Shown here piece after piece: positions 26,837 to 35,650 of a DNA stretch of 64,000 nt (positions within the stretch are counted from its first letter, which is position 1; every line of letters starts with the position of its first letter). The DNA is taken from the NCBI RefSeq assembly GCF_050859025.1, contig NZ_CP138200.1, positions 4,588,001 to 4,652,000 on the forward strand, written 5' to 3'. Source of the stretch: Wukongibacter sp050859025. GTDB taxonomy: Bacteria; Bacillota; Clostridia; Peptostreptococcales; Caminicellaceae. The notes under the pieces are model-generated. The model did no database searches and had not been told where the DNA came from. It worked only from the letters and a program-made list of their open reading frames with translations. The translations under genes were made by a program, and so were the position numbers.

Positions 26837-27709
26837 TTAAACACCTTCCAGCCAAAATCTAATGATATTGAGTCCTCTATTTGAAAGCCTTATTGGTGAC
26901 TTTAACAATTTTTTAAAAACTGTATCAAAGCTTTTTTTGTCCCTTATAAGATAATAGTATTTTAGATTGACTAAATAGGCATCTTCATTTTCATATTCCT
27001 TAAGGAAAGTAATACAATATCTCTCTGCCCTTTCCATCTCTCTAGTATCGAGTAACGCATTGATTAGTTTCTTATAATAGACTGCCTTGACTTCTTGGAC
27101 TTTTATCAAGTTTTCTAAAACTCTAATGTATGTAACAATAGTTTTCTTACGGTTAAATTCATCTAGTAAACTACTGCCTAAATATTCTTCCAATACATCT
27201 ACATATTCTTTTAACAGCTTTATATCAAATTTGTTCTTCTCATATTCTACAGAAAATTTCTGAAGCTTAAGGTCCAAGTTCTTTTTTATTTCAGCTATTG
27301 CTGAAGCAGCATAATGCGAGGTTTCCACATCTTCATCTCTAAGTGCAATTTTTAACATATCAATATATTTACTTGCATCCTTTTTCAGAGCATCTATTAA
27401 CTGCTGTCTTTTCATTTTTGTATCATTTATAAGTAATGTTTCTTCAAGGGGAATGATATTGATTTCTTTTTCACTGTTGAAGCGGTCAGTAAACAATATA
27501 TGGGCATCCTCTATATCAGCCTCATCATCAATTTCCTTGCTATCCATATTTCTTGATAAATATAATATCAATCCTGTAATATATCCTCCAACTGGGAAAG
27601 ATATAGATAGAATAAAGTTACAAAATCTTTCTTGTTTATTTATCTTGTTAAAGCCTAGAAAGTATATAAGACTACTAAGCAGTAAATGTGCTAAGATAAA
27701 CAGTATCAT
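26837..27709 (-). CDS. PelE-like membrane/TPR protein
   Basis: A 290-residue protein with two N-terminal membrane segments (FILAHLLLSSLIYFLGF and FCNFILSISFPVGGYITGLILY). A helical, tetratricopeptide-like domain follows from about residue 90 to the end. It is rich in pairs such as DVETSHYAASAIAEIKK and AERYCITFLKEYENEDAYLV. Two membrane helices followed by a TPR-type domain is the described layout of PelE, a scaffold in the Pel complex. The start overlaps the end of the GalE-PelD gene by 35 bases. The position between pelD and pelA-like genes agrees with Gram-positive pel operons. The assignment rests on layout and context more than on motifs. Confidence 0.72.
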   Translation of the reverse strand: MILFILAHLLLSSLIYFLGFNKINKQERFCNFILSISFPVGGYITGLILYLSRNMDSKEIDDEADIEDAHILFTDRFNSEKEINIIPLEETLLINDTKMKRQQLIDALKKDASKYIDMLKIALRDEDVETSHYAASAIAEIKKNLDLKLQKFSVEYEKNKFDIKLLKEYVDVLEEYLGSSLLDEFNRKKTIVTYIRVLENLIKVQEVKAVYYKKLINALLDTREMERAERYCITFLKEYENEDAYLVNLKYYYLIRDKKSFDTVFKKLLKSPIRLSNRGLNIIRFWLEGV

Positions 27710-29885
27710 AGTTTTCGCCCTCTTCTATTATTTCTGCAGGAATATTCATATTGCCAAATCTTTTAATTACAAATCGAGCCTCTTCTACCTTTGTATTGGA
27801 TAGCAATACAAATAGTTCATTTTTTTCATTTACGCCAATGTAGTCTAATTCTCTTATGCTTTTCCCTATCCTATATGTCATATCTCCATTTTGCCACTTG
27901 GATTCAAGAATTTTCAGCAATATAAAATCCGTATTATTTTTTTGTTTTGCCTTCAGCTTGCTTTGTAGAAGCTGTTCAAAATATTTACTCTTTAGTACTA
28001 ATGTTCCACTAATATATTTTTCATCGTTGATGGCCTGTTCATATTGATATGCACGGGCTAGGGATGATGTTATTAAGTTTGAAACAACCTTTAAAAGATT
28101 TTGTTTGTATAAAGACATAGTCTCAAATTCCATTGTATAGATAGCAATTATCGCCAGTACCTTGTCATTAACAACAATAGGTGCCATCATCATTGGCAAT
28201 GATTTTTTCAAACACTTATTTACAAATATAGTCTTTTTATGTATCATATCCTCTATTTCAAGAAAATCATTAACTTTTATTGACTTAGCAACATCTAAAT
28301 TACTTTCTTTAGACCTTGAGATTAATCTCAAATAGTTTTGTGCCTTGGAGACTGAAAATATATAGATATCCTTTGATTTCATGATTTCCTCAATTACACC
28401 GACTGTTTCACCAAAGACTTTCTCAGGTTCCAGAACATCAAGGGTACTTGTTATTTTGTATATTTTCCCAAAGCTATCTTCAGCGTTTATTATTTGATCC
28501 TGCAATTCCTTTCTAACAAGTTTACTCTCATTATGCATATCATAGAGAAAATTAAACTTTTCCTTTAGTTCTTTGAGTTCTTCTTCCTTAGTATCTATTT
28601 CATGTATTTTACTGTCCACGGAATATCCCAAAACTGCTCCAACAAATATGTATAAGCTAAAATATATCAAGGTATTTACATTATAAATAAGTGATATAAT
28701 ATCATGTCCCGTTTCACGAATCTCCCATATAAAAAGTGAGCAAGATAAAAATACTGCAATTGATCCCTGCCTTATACCATAGATAATGCTGATAACGATT
28801 ATATAAACTAATTTGAAATCAATAAAAACTTCTAGTCTATGTTTAGATAAGAAATATACAATTAGAAAAGCTAATAGATTTTCAATATAAGGTAATATTT
28901 TTTTTAATAAGCCATTTTCCTTTGACTTTTCTTTAACTTTACTTTTTTTATTATTTTTAATCTGCTCTTTTTTAAAATAATTTCTATACCATTGATATGT
29001 TTTCTCAATACCTCGGTCTAAGCTATATAGTGGAGCCCAGCTCAATTCACTTATTGCCCTATCATTTGACAATCTAGAATTTAGTATATCTCCCTTTCTA
29101 GGCTTAGTATGCTCTACCTCCACTATAGGATGTAATTTCCTCATTGAGTTAATTAAATCATTTATGCTATGTTGTACATTTGAAGATACATTAATGACAT
29201 CAAAGCAGCAATACTCCACTGACTTATATATGGCATCGACAACATCTTCTACATAAATAAAATCCCTTGTTTGTTCACCATTTCCATAAACGGATATCTT
29301 CTTATTATTTAGGATATTATTCATAAAAATTGAAATTACGCCGCCTTCACCCTTTATTGACTGTCTAGGTCCATATACGTTAGAAAATCTAAGGCATACC
29401 ATATCTAACTCCTGTGTTTTTTTCCATAATTTACAATATTGTTCTCCAGTTAACTTACTCAGGCCATATGGTGATATAGGAGTACACTCATCCTCTTCAT
29501 CCAAGGGTATTATATTATTACTCCCATAGACTGCTGCAGAAGAAGCAAAAACAAATTTCTTTATATTGTATTCACTTGATAACTCTAACATATTGATTAA
29601 TCCTAGAACATTTCCTTCAGCATCAAAATAGGGTTTCTTTAGTGAATTTGCAGCATCAACATGGGCTGCTAAATGTACAACTACATCGAACTCATTATTT
29701 GCAAAAACTTCCTCACATTTTTTGTCCTCAACATTCATTTTATAGAGCTGATGTTTAATTGTAACATTCTCTTTATCGCCCGTTGAAAGATTATCAATTA
29801 TGTAAACCTTATGGCCTTCTTTATAAAATCTTTCCGCAGTATGTGAACCTATAAACCCACACCCGCCTGTAATAAGAACTTTCAT
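27675..29885 (-). CDS. pelD: GalE-PelD fusion: UDP-sugar epimerase joined to a c-di-GMP receptor
   Basis: A 736-residue fusion. Residues 1-320 are an extended SDR nucleotide-sugar epimerase with the NAD site GGCGFIGSHT and the catalytic YGLSK. It is expected to supply UDP-GalNAc or a similar sugar. Residues about 335-430 contain about four membrane helices, then a coiled coil (EIDTKEEELKELKEKF). A GAF domain (about 480-620) and a degenerate GGDEF domain (about 630-736) follow. The catalytic GG[D/E]EF is replaced by EKNEL, but the I-site RELD (678-681) is kept at normal spacing. PelD proteins bind c-di-GMP at this site to activate Pel synthesis. AGGGGGGG directly precedes the ATG. The gene is first in the operon. 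Confidence 0.9.
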   Translation of the reverse strand: MKVLITGGCGFIGSHTAERFYKEGHKVYIIDNLSTGDKENVTIKHQLYKMNVEDKKCEEVFANNEFDVVVHLAAHVDAANSLKKPYFDAEGNVLGLINMLELSSEYNIKKFVFASSAAVYGSNNIIPLDEEDECTPISPYGLSKLTGEQYCKLWKKTQELDMVCLRFSNVYGPRQSIKGEGGVISIFMNNILNNKKISVYGNGEQTRDFIYVEDVVDAIYKSVEYCCFDVINVSSNVQHSINDLINSMRKLHPIVEVEHTKPRKGDILNSRLSNDRAISELSWAPLYSLDRGIEKTYQWYRNYFKKEQIKNNKKSKVKEKSKENGLLKKILPYIENLLAFLIVYFLSKHRLEVFIDFKLVYIIVISIIYGIRQGSIAVFLSCSLFIWEIRETGHDIISLIYNVNTLIYFSLYIFVGAVLGYSVDSKIHEIDTKEEELKELKEKFNFLYDMHNESKLVRKELQDQIINAEDSFGKIYKITSTLDVLEPEKVFGETVGVIEEIMKSKDIYIFSVSKAQNYLRLISRSKESNLDVAKSIKVNDFLEIEDMIHKKTIFVNKCLKKSLPMMMAPIVVNDKVLAIIAIYTMEFETMSLYKQNLLKVVSNLITSSLARAYQYEQAINDEKYISGTLVLKSKYFEQLLQSKLKAKQKNNTDFILLKILESKWQNGDMTYRIGKSIRELDYIGVNEKNELFVLLSNTKVEEARFVIKRFGNMNIPAEIIEEGENYDTVYLSTFTA

Positions 29886-30070
29886 ACTGCCCCCCCTTGC
29901 TGATATAGAAATTATAATAAAATTCTTTTCATTCCTATCCTCTCAAGTACTTTAAATTGGCTACTTGAAAAATCAAAATATATATCTATAAGTGCGTTAG
30001 ATAGAGAATAAAAATTCCTTCTTCACTTTATTAGTATGTCTTATTAGATTTGTATCAATTTTTCTGAGCA

Positions 30071-30193
30071 TTAAAAAACCAGCTTATTCTTTAGTGAAAC
30101 TGGCTAACACTCTAATTCATATAATTTTTTTCTTGTAAATAGTACAATAATCCCATTTATCATTATGATATACTAAATTTTGCTATTTTTCAA
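30071..30193 (-). promoter_or_regulatory. promoter and leader terminator upstream of the pel operon
   Basis: On the minus strand TTGAAA (30188-30193), a 17-base spacer and TATCAT (30165-30170) form a good promoter. About 60 bases further on, CCAGTTT (30097-30103) pairs with AAGCTGG (30079-30085), followed by TTTTTTAA. The short transcript would end 185 bases before the GalE-PelD start. This is either a small RNA or an attenuated leader of the pel operon. I see no known aptamer, including either c-di-GMP riboswitch class. The rest of 29886-30070 appears to be ordinary 5' region. Confidence 0.5.
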
Positions 30194-30268
30194 TATCAAT
30201 TGTCAGCCTATGATACTTTTCTTAATATACTAAACTACGTCACGTCCACCATTTCATCAATAATTTTC

Positions 30269-30350
30269 TTAAGATTTCTAAAGGACTAAAGGACATTAGA
30301 AATCTTAGTTATGCACAGCTTTTCTTGATTGGGTTAAAAGGACTCAAGAA
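30269..30350. other. two adjacent intergenic hairpins of unknown role
   Basis: TTAAGATTTCTAA (30269-30281) pairs with TTAGAAATCTTAG (30296-30308) over 12 bases. TTCTTGA (30322-30328) pairs with TCAAGAA (30344-30350). AAAGGAC is repeated in the loops. Neither is followed by a T-run on either strand. The arrangement suggests a structured RNA or a degraded repeat. The flanking 30351-30476 stretch holds nothing I recognise. Confidence 0.3.
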
Positions 30351-30476
30351 TTTCCATAGATACTGTAATGGGATTATTCACTATAATAACTAAGTATCAG
30401 TAAAATTCATATATTTTTAGATAGGTTTATTAGATATGTCCAAAAATAAATAGTACCTAATCATTACATTAAAATA

Positions 30477-30539
30477 GGCTCTAATACAATAGTAGAGTAT
30501 AATTGAAATTAGTCACACCCCGGCTATTGACAAAGAGCC
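30477..30539. repeat. 63-bp element with ISL3-like inverted ends
   Basis: It begins GGCTCTAATACAATAGTAG and, on the other strand, GGCTCTTTGTCAATAGCCG. These two ends agree at about 14 of 19 positions. GGCTCTTTGTC-type ends are typical of ISL3-family insertion sequences. There is no transposase between them, and a clean 8-bp target duplication is not obvious, so this may be a collapsed remnant or chance. It lies 88 bases beyond the stop of the BcsB-like gene. Confidence 0.3.
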
Positions 30540-30627
30540 AAAAATAAATTTTCAAATCTAAATATTTATTACTAGTATTCAGTTTTCTAATTTCATATAT
30601 CAAATTTATATCTCAAAGACTTTACAG

Positions 30628-33081
30628 CTATTTATCTTTATCCCTTCTGTTCTTTATTGAATATAAGCCTAAACTAATAAGCATAAGTATTATGAAGCTT
30701 CCTGAAAATATGATATAATTCCTCATATTCCTACTCTGCAATATGCTTGTACTTACCTTTGGGCGTTCTGTATCTTTTTGAAATCTAAAGGTATTCAAAT
30801 CTCCATTTTTACTGATTATTACTGCATCTCCAGTTAAGAAACTCAAATTTTTCTTATATAGATACTTTGTAGCATCTATTATAGACTTTTTATCCAATGA
30901 AGTAATCGATAAAATACCTTTTTTATTGTCATAGGTCGATGGTTTAAGTTCAATAAATGTAGCACTTCTTGCAAACTCAGGTAGTAACTCAATTTTCTCA
31001 TTAGAAAGAACAGAATCAAACTTTTCATTATATTTAAACCATAGATTATTGTTAATAGTCCTTATTCCGCTATTTTCTTCAGGTGTACCAAAAATAATCA
31101 AGTTATCTTTATAGTGTTTATTACTAAGCATATTTCCTTTAGTAACTCTAATAACCCCTTCATTCTTCTTTGCTCCAATTCCAGTTAGCTCAACAAGCAT
31201 ACCTGCCAATTCCAAATCCTCTTTTGTAGGTTTATCTGGTAATACGATTGTCGTTCTATCTAAATCATCCTCTCTAGAAAAAGGATACGGAAAGTTGTCC
31301 AGTAACATAAGTGTATTCTCTATACTAGGAGCAAAAAAACTAGAATCTTTCTGAATATATGCCCAAGGAACGCTTGCTAAATATTTTTCACAATTAATTA
31401 TACCATCTGGTATTAGCTCAAATACGATTCTAATATCGTAATAACTATTTTGTCTTAATGCTTCTGGTATATAGAATTTTATACTATCTAAATCTCTTTT
31501 ATCACGTTCTAATTTATGGCTCCCTACTGGAACTCCATTTATATATACTGAAACCATTGATTTTTCAAAGTCAAGGTTATCTGAATATCTTATATTTAAA
31601 TTAACATTTGATTCATTTGCTAGTATCTCATTAAAGGGAATCCTTAAACCTACACTTGTAAATTGTTGATTACGCCCCTTAACTTCAATACCATTTAACC
31701 CAAGGTCTTTGAAATAAATATAATCATCATTTTCTTCTTTCGTTTTTATATCTACATCAAAATCCTCATCTAGCGAGATATAGGAACTAGTCATTTGTCC
31801 TTTTAGATTATTGTTCTTAAGAGCTTTTACAGCAGTTATTAAACTTTTGCCATTATCAGAAATAATCATAAGTACTGGCTTATTTAAATCATTTAGGTAC
31901 CTTCTATAAATATGTACATTCTTCTTATTAATGTCACCTGCATCATTGATAAGCTTTTCTAACTCTTTAGGTATACTTCCATAGTCCCCTATATAAATCA
32001 AGCTATCAAATATCTCAATATTATCATTGCTTACCATTAATCTAGTAGATGTATCATATCCAAGATTAGAATCCTTCATATGGGCAATTAAGGTTAAAGC
32101 CGCAGACATTTCGTCATCTGTATAATCATCTGGAACAATTACAGCTACACCTTTATCATCATCTGCATGTATTCCTATGAAAGGTTTTGGGAAGTTTGAT
32201 ATTTTCTCAGAATAATATTTTCTATCGTATTGAATAACATAATTAGTAGACTCATCAATTATTACCCAATTTGCAATGTTTTTATCATCCTCACATGGTG
32301 AATCTGAAATTCTAGAGTATGTAAGAATTTTTAATTCATTATATCCTCTATTAATCAGATGTGTTGGGATATCAACTTCCCAACTGCTTAGTAATTGATT
32401 ATTGGGGGTTTCAAAATTCATCGACTTAATAGGGGTATTGTTCATATAGATAGTAGCATATGAAATATCCGTCCTGATTAATTCGTTGACCCTGACAAAC
32501 AAGTTCAATTTAAAATCTTTGACTTCCAATCCCTTATCTACCTCAAAATACCATTTACTTTCTCCATTTACACCCCTTAACTCAATGTCATTCATTACCC
32601 TATACATATATTCTAAATTGTTATCATCGATTTTATTTATAGTTATTTGCTGATTATTTTGCCCCTTACTATTATACAGACTGTCTACTTCATCTATTAA
32701 GTCTACATCCTTATTTATATTGATATTCTTATTATCATCTTCATGACTTCTTTTTTCGAATTCCTTGCTTTTTAAATATATACTCTCCTGTTTTTTATTA
32801 AATTTCGTCACAAAAGCTCCATTGGCATATTTTCTTATATTTTTCAATTCTTCCAATGCGTCAGCCTTGCTTGAATATATACCATAAAAAACAATATGGC
32901 TTGAGGTGCTTATTTTAAAAGCCTTTATATCCTTTTGTAGCATTTTATTAATAAGTTTATCTGCATTAGCCTCATTCTTATATAAGCCTAGCTGTATACT
33001 ATAAATTTCTGCATCTGCATAAATTTTTGTCAAGCTAAAGAATATACATAAAATTATTATAAACACTATTCTTTTTCTCAT
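30628..33081 (-). CDS. ydaN: BcsB/YdaN-like membrane-anchored polysaccharide synthase subunit with N-terminal SPOR domain
   Basis: An 817-residue exported protein. A signal peptide (MRKRIVFIIILCIFFSLTKIYADA) is followed by a SPOR-type repeat region (about 25-100: YSIQLGLYKNEANADKLINK and HIVFYGIYSSKADALEELKN). Two BcsB-like halves follow, with jelly-roll, carbohydrate-binding-type segments (KDFKLNLFVRVNEL, LNRGYNELKILTYSR-like; VNLNIRYSDNLDFEKS, VPVGSHKLERD). A single C-terminal membrane helix (IIFSGSFIILMLISLGLYSI) precedes a basic tail. BcsB guides the nascent glycan out of its synthase. The SPOR addition could bind denuded peptidoglycan and is unusual for this family. It follows the GT2 synthase by 13 bases. 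Resemblance to B. subtilis YdaN is judged from layout and gene order. Confidence 0.82.
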   Translation of the reverse strand: MRKRIVFIIILCIFFSLTKIYADAEIYSIQLGLYKNEANADKLINKMLQKDIKAFKISTSSHIVFYGIYSSKADALEELKNIRKYANGAFVTKFNKKQESIYLKSKEFEKRSHEDDNKNININKDVDLIDEVDSLYNSKGQNNQQITINKIDDNNLEYMYRVMNDIELRGVNGESKWYFEVDKGLEVKDFKLNLFVRVNELIRTDISYATIYMNNTPIKSMNFETPNNQLLSSWEVDIPTHLINRGYNELKILTYSRISDSPCEDDKNIANWVIIDESTNYVIQYDRKYYSEKISNFPKPFIGIHADDDKGVAVIVPDDYTDDEMSAALTLIAHMKDSNLGYDTSTRLMVSNDNIEIFDSLIYIGDYGSIPKELEKLINDAGDINKKNVHIYRRYLNDLNKPVLMIISDNGKSLITAVKALKNNNLKGQMTSSYISLDEDFDVDIKTKEENDDYIYFKDLGLNGIEVKGRNQQFTSVGLRIPFNEILANESNVNLNIRYSDNLDFEKSMVSVYINGVPVGSHKLERDKRDLDSIKFYIPEALRQNSYYDIRIVFELIPDGIINCEKYLASVPWAYIQKDSSFFAPSIENTLMLLDNFPYPFSREDDLDRTTIVLPDKPTKEDLELAGMLVELTGIGAKKNEGVIRVTKGNMLSNKHYKDNLIIFGTPEENSGIRTINNNLWFKYNEKFDSVLSNEKIELLPEFARSATFIELKPSTYDNKKGILSITSLDKKSIIDATKYLYKKNLSFLTGDAVIISKNGDLNTFRFQKDTERPKVSTSILQSRNMRNYIIFSGSFIILMLISLGLYSIKNRRDKDK

Positions 33082-33094
33082 CCAATTTCACCAC

Positions 33095-34351
33095 CTAAAA
33101 CCTTTCAGTTTTATACCATTTTGTTTCTCTTTTTAATAACACATCCTTTACAAAATCAACAAAGCCCATAGCTGCTACTATTGCCCATAATTTACAGTAT
33201 GTAAAGTACATAATTAGAATAATAATTGTGTTTGATAGACTTATTTCGCCTCTTTCAGTTGAACTTGATATTTGTACAGATAATATAAACAAAACATATG
33301 CCATAAACCATAACAATAGGCTATAACCCTCAACTGTTGTTTGAATAAATCCACCAAAATTTAATATAAAAATCATGTCAGAAGTAATAGCTGCTACAAA
33401 GAAAAAAATATATATAGATATGTAGTATAATAAATCAAATTTTACAGATCCTGCTTTCCTGCTAAATATATACTTATAATTTTTAAACAGCACATAATAG
33501 TTACCCTTAATCCATCGATTTCTTTGCTTAAACCAAACAGATAAGGTTTCTGGCTCTTGTTCCCATGATGTAGAATATGGACAGAATCTTATATGATATC
33601 CTAATAAATAGATTCTAAAACTAATCTCTGTATCTTCTGTAATAGCCTTAGTATCCCATCCTCCAATCTTTTCTAAAATAGATCTTCGTATAATAAAGTT
33701 TGTGCCAGGAATTGTACACAATTTGAATAGGTTCCATCTTCCAGCTTGAGCCATCCATTGAAAGTACAAACCTTCCAAATTGATACACCTAGTTAGAAAG
33801 TTTGTATTTTTATTCCTACATCTAAATTTACCAATTACAGCACCAGCCTTATTATCATTTTTTATTGAATAGACTAATTCTCTTAAAGCCTGTTTCTCTG
33901 GAGTATTGTCTGCATCATAGATAGCAATTAACTCTCCTTTGCTCTGAGTAAGTCCAATATTTAAAGCATTAGATTTTCCTTTCCCACCAATAATCGAATC
34001 AGTATTAATGATTTGAATTAATCTATCAGGATAATTCTCTTTAATTTTAGCTAGGATTTCATGAGAGTTATCACTGGAATTATCATTTATAACAATGATC
34101 TCGTATCTATCATTATCGTAATCTAAATTTAAGATAGATTTAACTGTTTTCTCAATTACCTTTGCCTCATTATGGGCTGGAATCAAGATAGATACAAATG
34201 GTAAACTTTCTAGAGTTCTATCATCTTCATTTCTATAATGCTTAACATAGGATATAAATCCACTTGTAACAAGGACTATATTCATAAGAATTACAAACCA
34301 TATAGAAAATAATGACCCCAATAATAAATAATCATATATATTATTCGGCAT
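33095..34351 (-). CDS. ydaM: YdaM-like processive GT2 exopolysaccharide synthase
   Basis: A 418-residue membrane glycosyltransferase. One N-terminal helix precedes a GT-A domain with SILIPAHNEAKVIEKT, the DxD-type YDADNTP, the catalytic TEDTEIS and the QRNRWIKGN form of QxxRW. Three or four C-terminal membrane helices follow. No PilZ domain is present, unlike Gram-negative BcsA, so c-di-GMP must act through another protein, most likely the YdaK-like product encoded upstream. It is flanked by DUF2334 and BcsB-like genes in the ydaKLMN order. The polymer is unknown; a beta-linked hexosamine or glucan is possible. Confidence 0.88.
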   Translation of the reverse strand: MPNNIYDYLLLGSLFSIWFVILMNIVLVTSGFISYVKHYRNEDDRTLESLPFVSILIPAHNEAKVIEKTVKSILNLDYDNDRYEIIVINDNSSDNSHEILAKIKENYPDRLIQIINTDSIIGGKGKSNALNIGLTQSKGELIAIYDADNTPEKQALRELVYSIKNDNKAGAVIGKFRCRNKNTNFLTRCINLEGLYFQWMAQAGRWNLFKLCTIPGTNFIIRRSILEKIGGWDTKAITEDTEISFRIYLLGYHIRFCPYSTSWEQEPETLSVWFKQRNRWIKGNYYVLFKNYKYIFSRKAGSVKFDLLYYISIYIFFFVAAITSDMIFILNFGGFIQTTVEGYSLLLWFMAYVLFILSVQISSSTERGEISLSNTIIILIMYFTYCKLWAIVAAMGFVDFVKDVLLKRETKWYKTERF

Positions 34352-34363
34352 TTTATCACGACC

Positions 34364-35650
34364 CTAATCGTCAAAAAATTTTTTATTATCATACCTTCTT
34401 GCAATAATGACTTGTACTATTAGTAATAGGATAATTGCAAATGCAATTTTTATAGCTATACTAGCAGGCTTTGATAAATCATATGCTTGTACACTTTTTT
34501 GATCCTCTCGGATGTTCTCACCTTTAATTTTCTTCAATTCTTCTTCTCTAAATTTATCTAACTGTGTTTTATTATTTCCTGATATACTTATTTCCTTAGA
34601 TTTGGTAGCATTAATATTACTTAGGGTTTTCTCATAATCTTTAACTTTAAAATCTTTAATAGTGATTTTTTCACTGTACAAATAGTTAAATAACTCATTA
34701 AGTTTTTTTACATCGTCATTCATAGTTAAATATACCAAATCCCCATTTGAGCAATTGTTATCCTTATATAGAAAAATATTGAACGAAGTAATATCATCTC
34801 CTTTTATTAAAATGTATTTATCAATTTTTTTTGTTATTTGATGTAAATCTAAATTAACATCAACCTTTGCTTTAGGTTCTGTCACTAATAGAATTTGTAC
34901 ATTTAAATCTTGAATTGCTTTTGAATTCATCAATAATTTATCTTCAGATAATGTAATTCCTCTTATCTCTAATCCCCGTCTACGATATTCCCCTATTGCT
35001 TTTTCTAAACCGGCTTTAGGATCTGTATCATAGGTAACCTCTTCATTTATTACGGGATAATGAACAAAAATTTGTCCTCCTCTTTTATTAATATATTTCA
35101 CTACTTCTATAAATTTCTCATATGCCTCAAGCTCATAATTTTCATAAACAGGCATTATAGTACATATAAATTCGATACCTCTATCGTTCAGATTCTCTGA
35201 TATATCCATTAACTTATTTAAATCAGAAAATGGATACACTTCATTAATTCCTATCATTAAGCCTTTTTGAATAAATACTTTATCTGAATAAATTTTCCTC
35301 TCATCATAGCTCTTTAAACCTAAACTCTTAAGATATTCTAGAGTTTCATTGTATTCTTCCTTAGAATCAAAGCTTGAGGATATAAGAATAATTTTAGCAT
35401 CTTTTTCAATTTTATCTTCACTAATATCATCAATTTGAAGTAATCGCACATATTGATTGTTTGATTTTAACTTAATATATAATTGAAGTGTATCGCTAGT
35501 TTGCTCTCCATATCCATAAAGATTGTCATAAAGTAATACATAGCTATTATTTACTTCTACGGCCTGTACCTCAATCTCAAGAAAAATAGACAATAAAAAT
35601 ATATAAGCTATTAAACATGTCAATATTCTTTCAATTCCTTTTTTATACAT
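34364..35650 (-). CDS. ydaL: YdaL-like DUF2334 protein (deacetylase-type fold)
   Basis: A 428-residue protein with an N-terminal signal anchor (ILTCLIAYIFLLSIFLEI) and a C-terminal membrane helix (IAIKIAFAIILLLIVQVII). The extracytoplasmic part is a DUF2334 domain, a family related to CE4 polysaccharide deacetylases. The canonical catalytic pair is only partly visible: GIEFICTIMPVYEN and RGGQIFVHYPVINEE with HYP in place of HxxxH. It may therefore be a binding or degenerate enzyme. It sits one base from the YdaK-like gene and 12 bases before the synthase gene. In B. subtilis the equivalent gene is part of the same exopolysaccharide operon. Confidence 0.8.
   Translation of the reverse strand: MYKKGIERILTCLIAYIFLLSIFLEIEVQAVEVNNSYVLLYDNLYGYGEQTSDTLQLYIKLKSNNQYVRLLQIDDISEDKIEKDAKIILISSSFDSKEEYNETLEYLKSLGLKSYDERKIYSDKVFIQKGLMIGINEVYPFSDLNKLMDISENLNDRGIEFICTIMPVYENYELEAYEKFIEVVKYINKRGGQIFVHYPVINEEVTYDTDPKAGLEKAIGEYRRRGLEIRGITLSEDKLLMNSKAIQDLNVQILLVTEPKAKVDVNLDLHQITKKIDKYILIKGDDITSFNIFLYKDNNCSNGDLVYLTMNDDVKKLNELFNYLYSEKITIKDFKVKDYEKTLSNINATKSKEISISGNNKTQLDKFREEELKKIKGENIREDQKSVQAYDLSKPASIAIKIAFAIILLLIVQVIIARRYDNKKFFDD

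Noticed and set aside
30071..30350. c-di-GMP riboswitch upstream of the pel operon
   Set aside because: The conserved blocks of GEMM-I or class II aptamers were looked for on the minus strand and not found; only simple hairpins are present.
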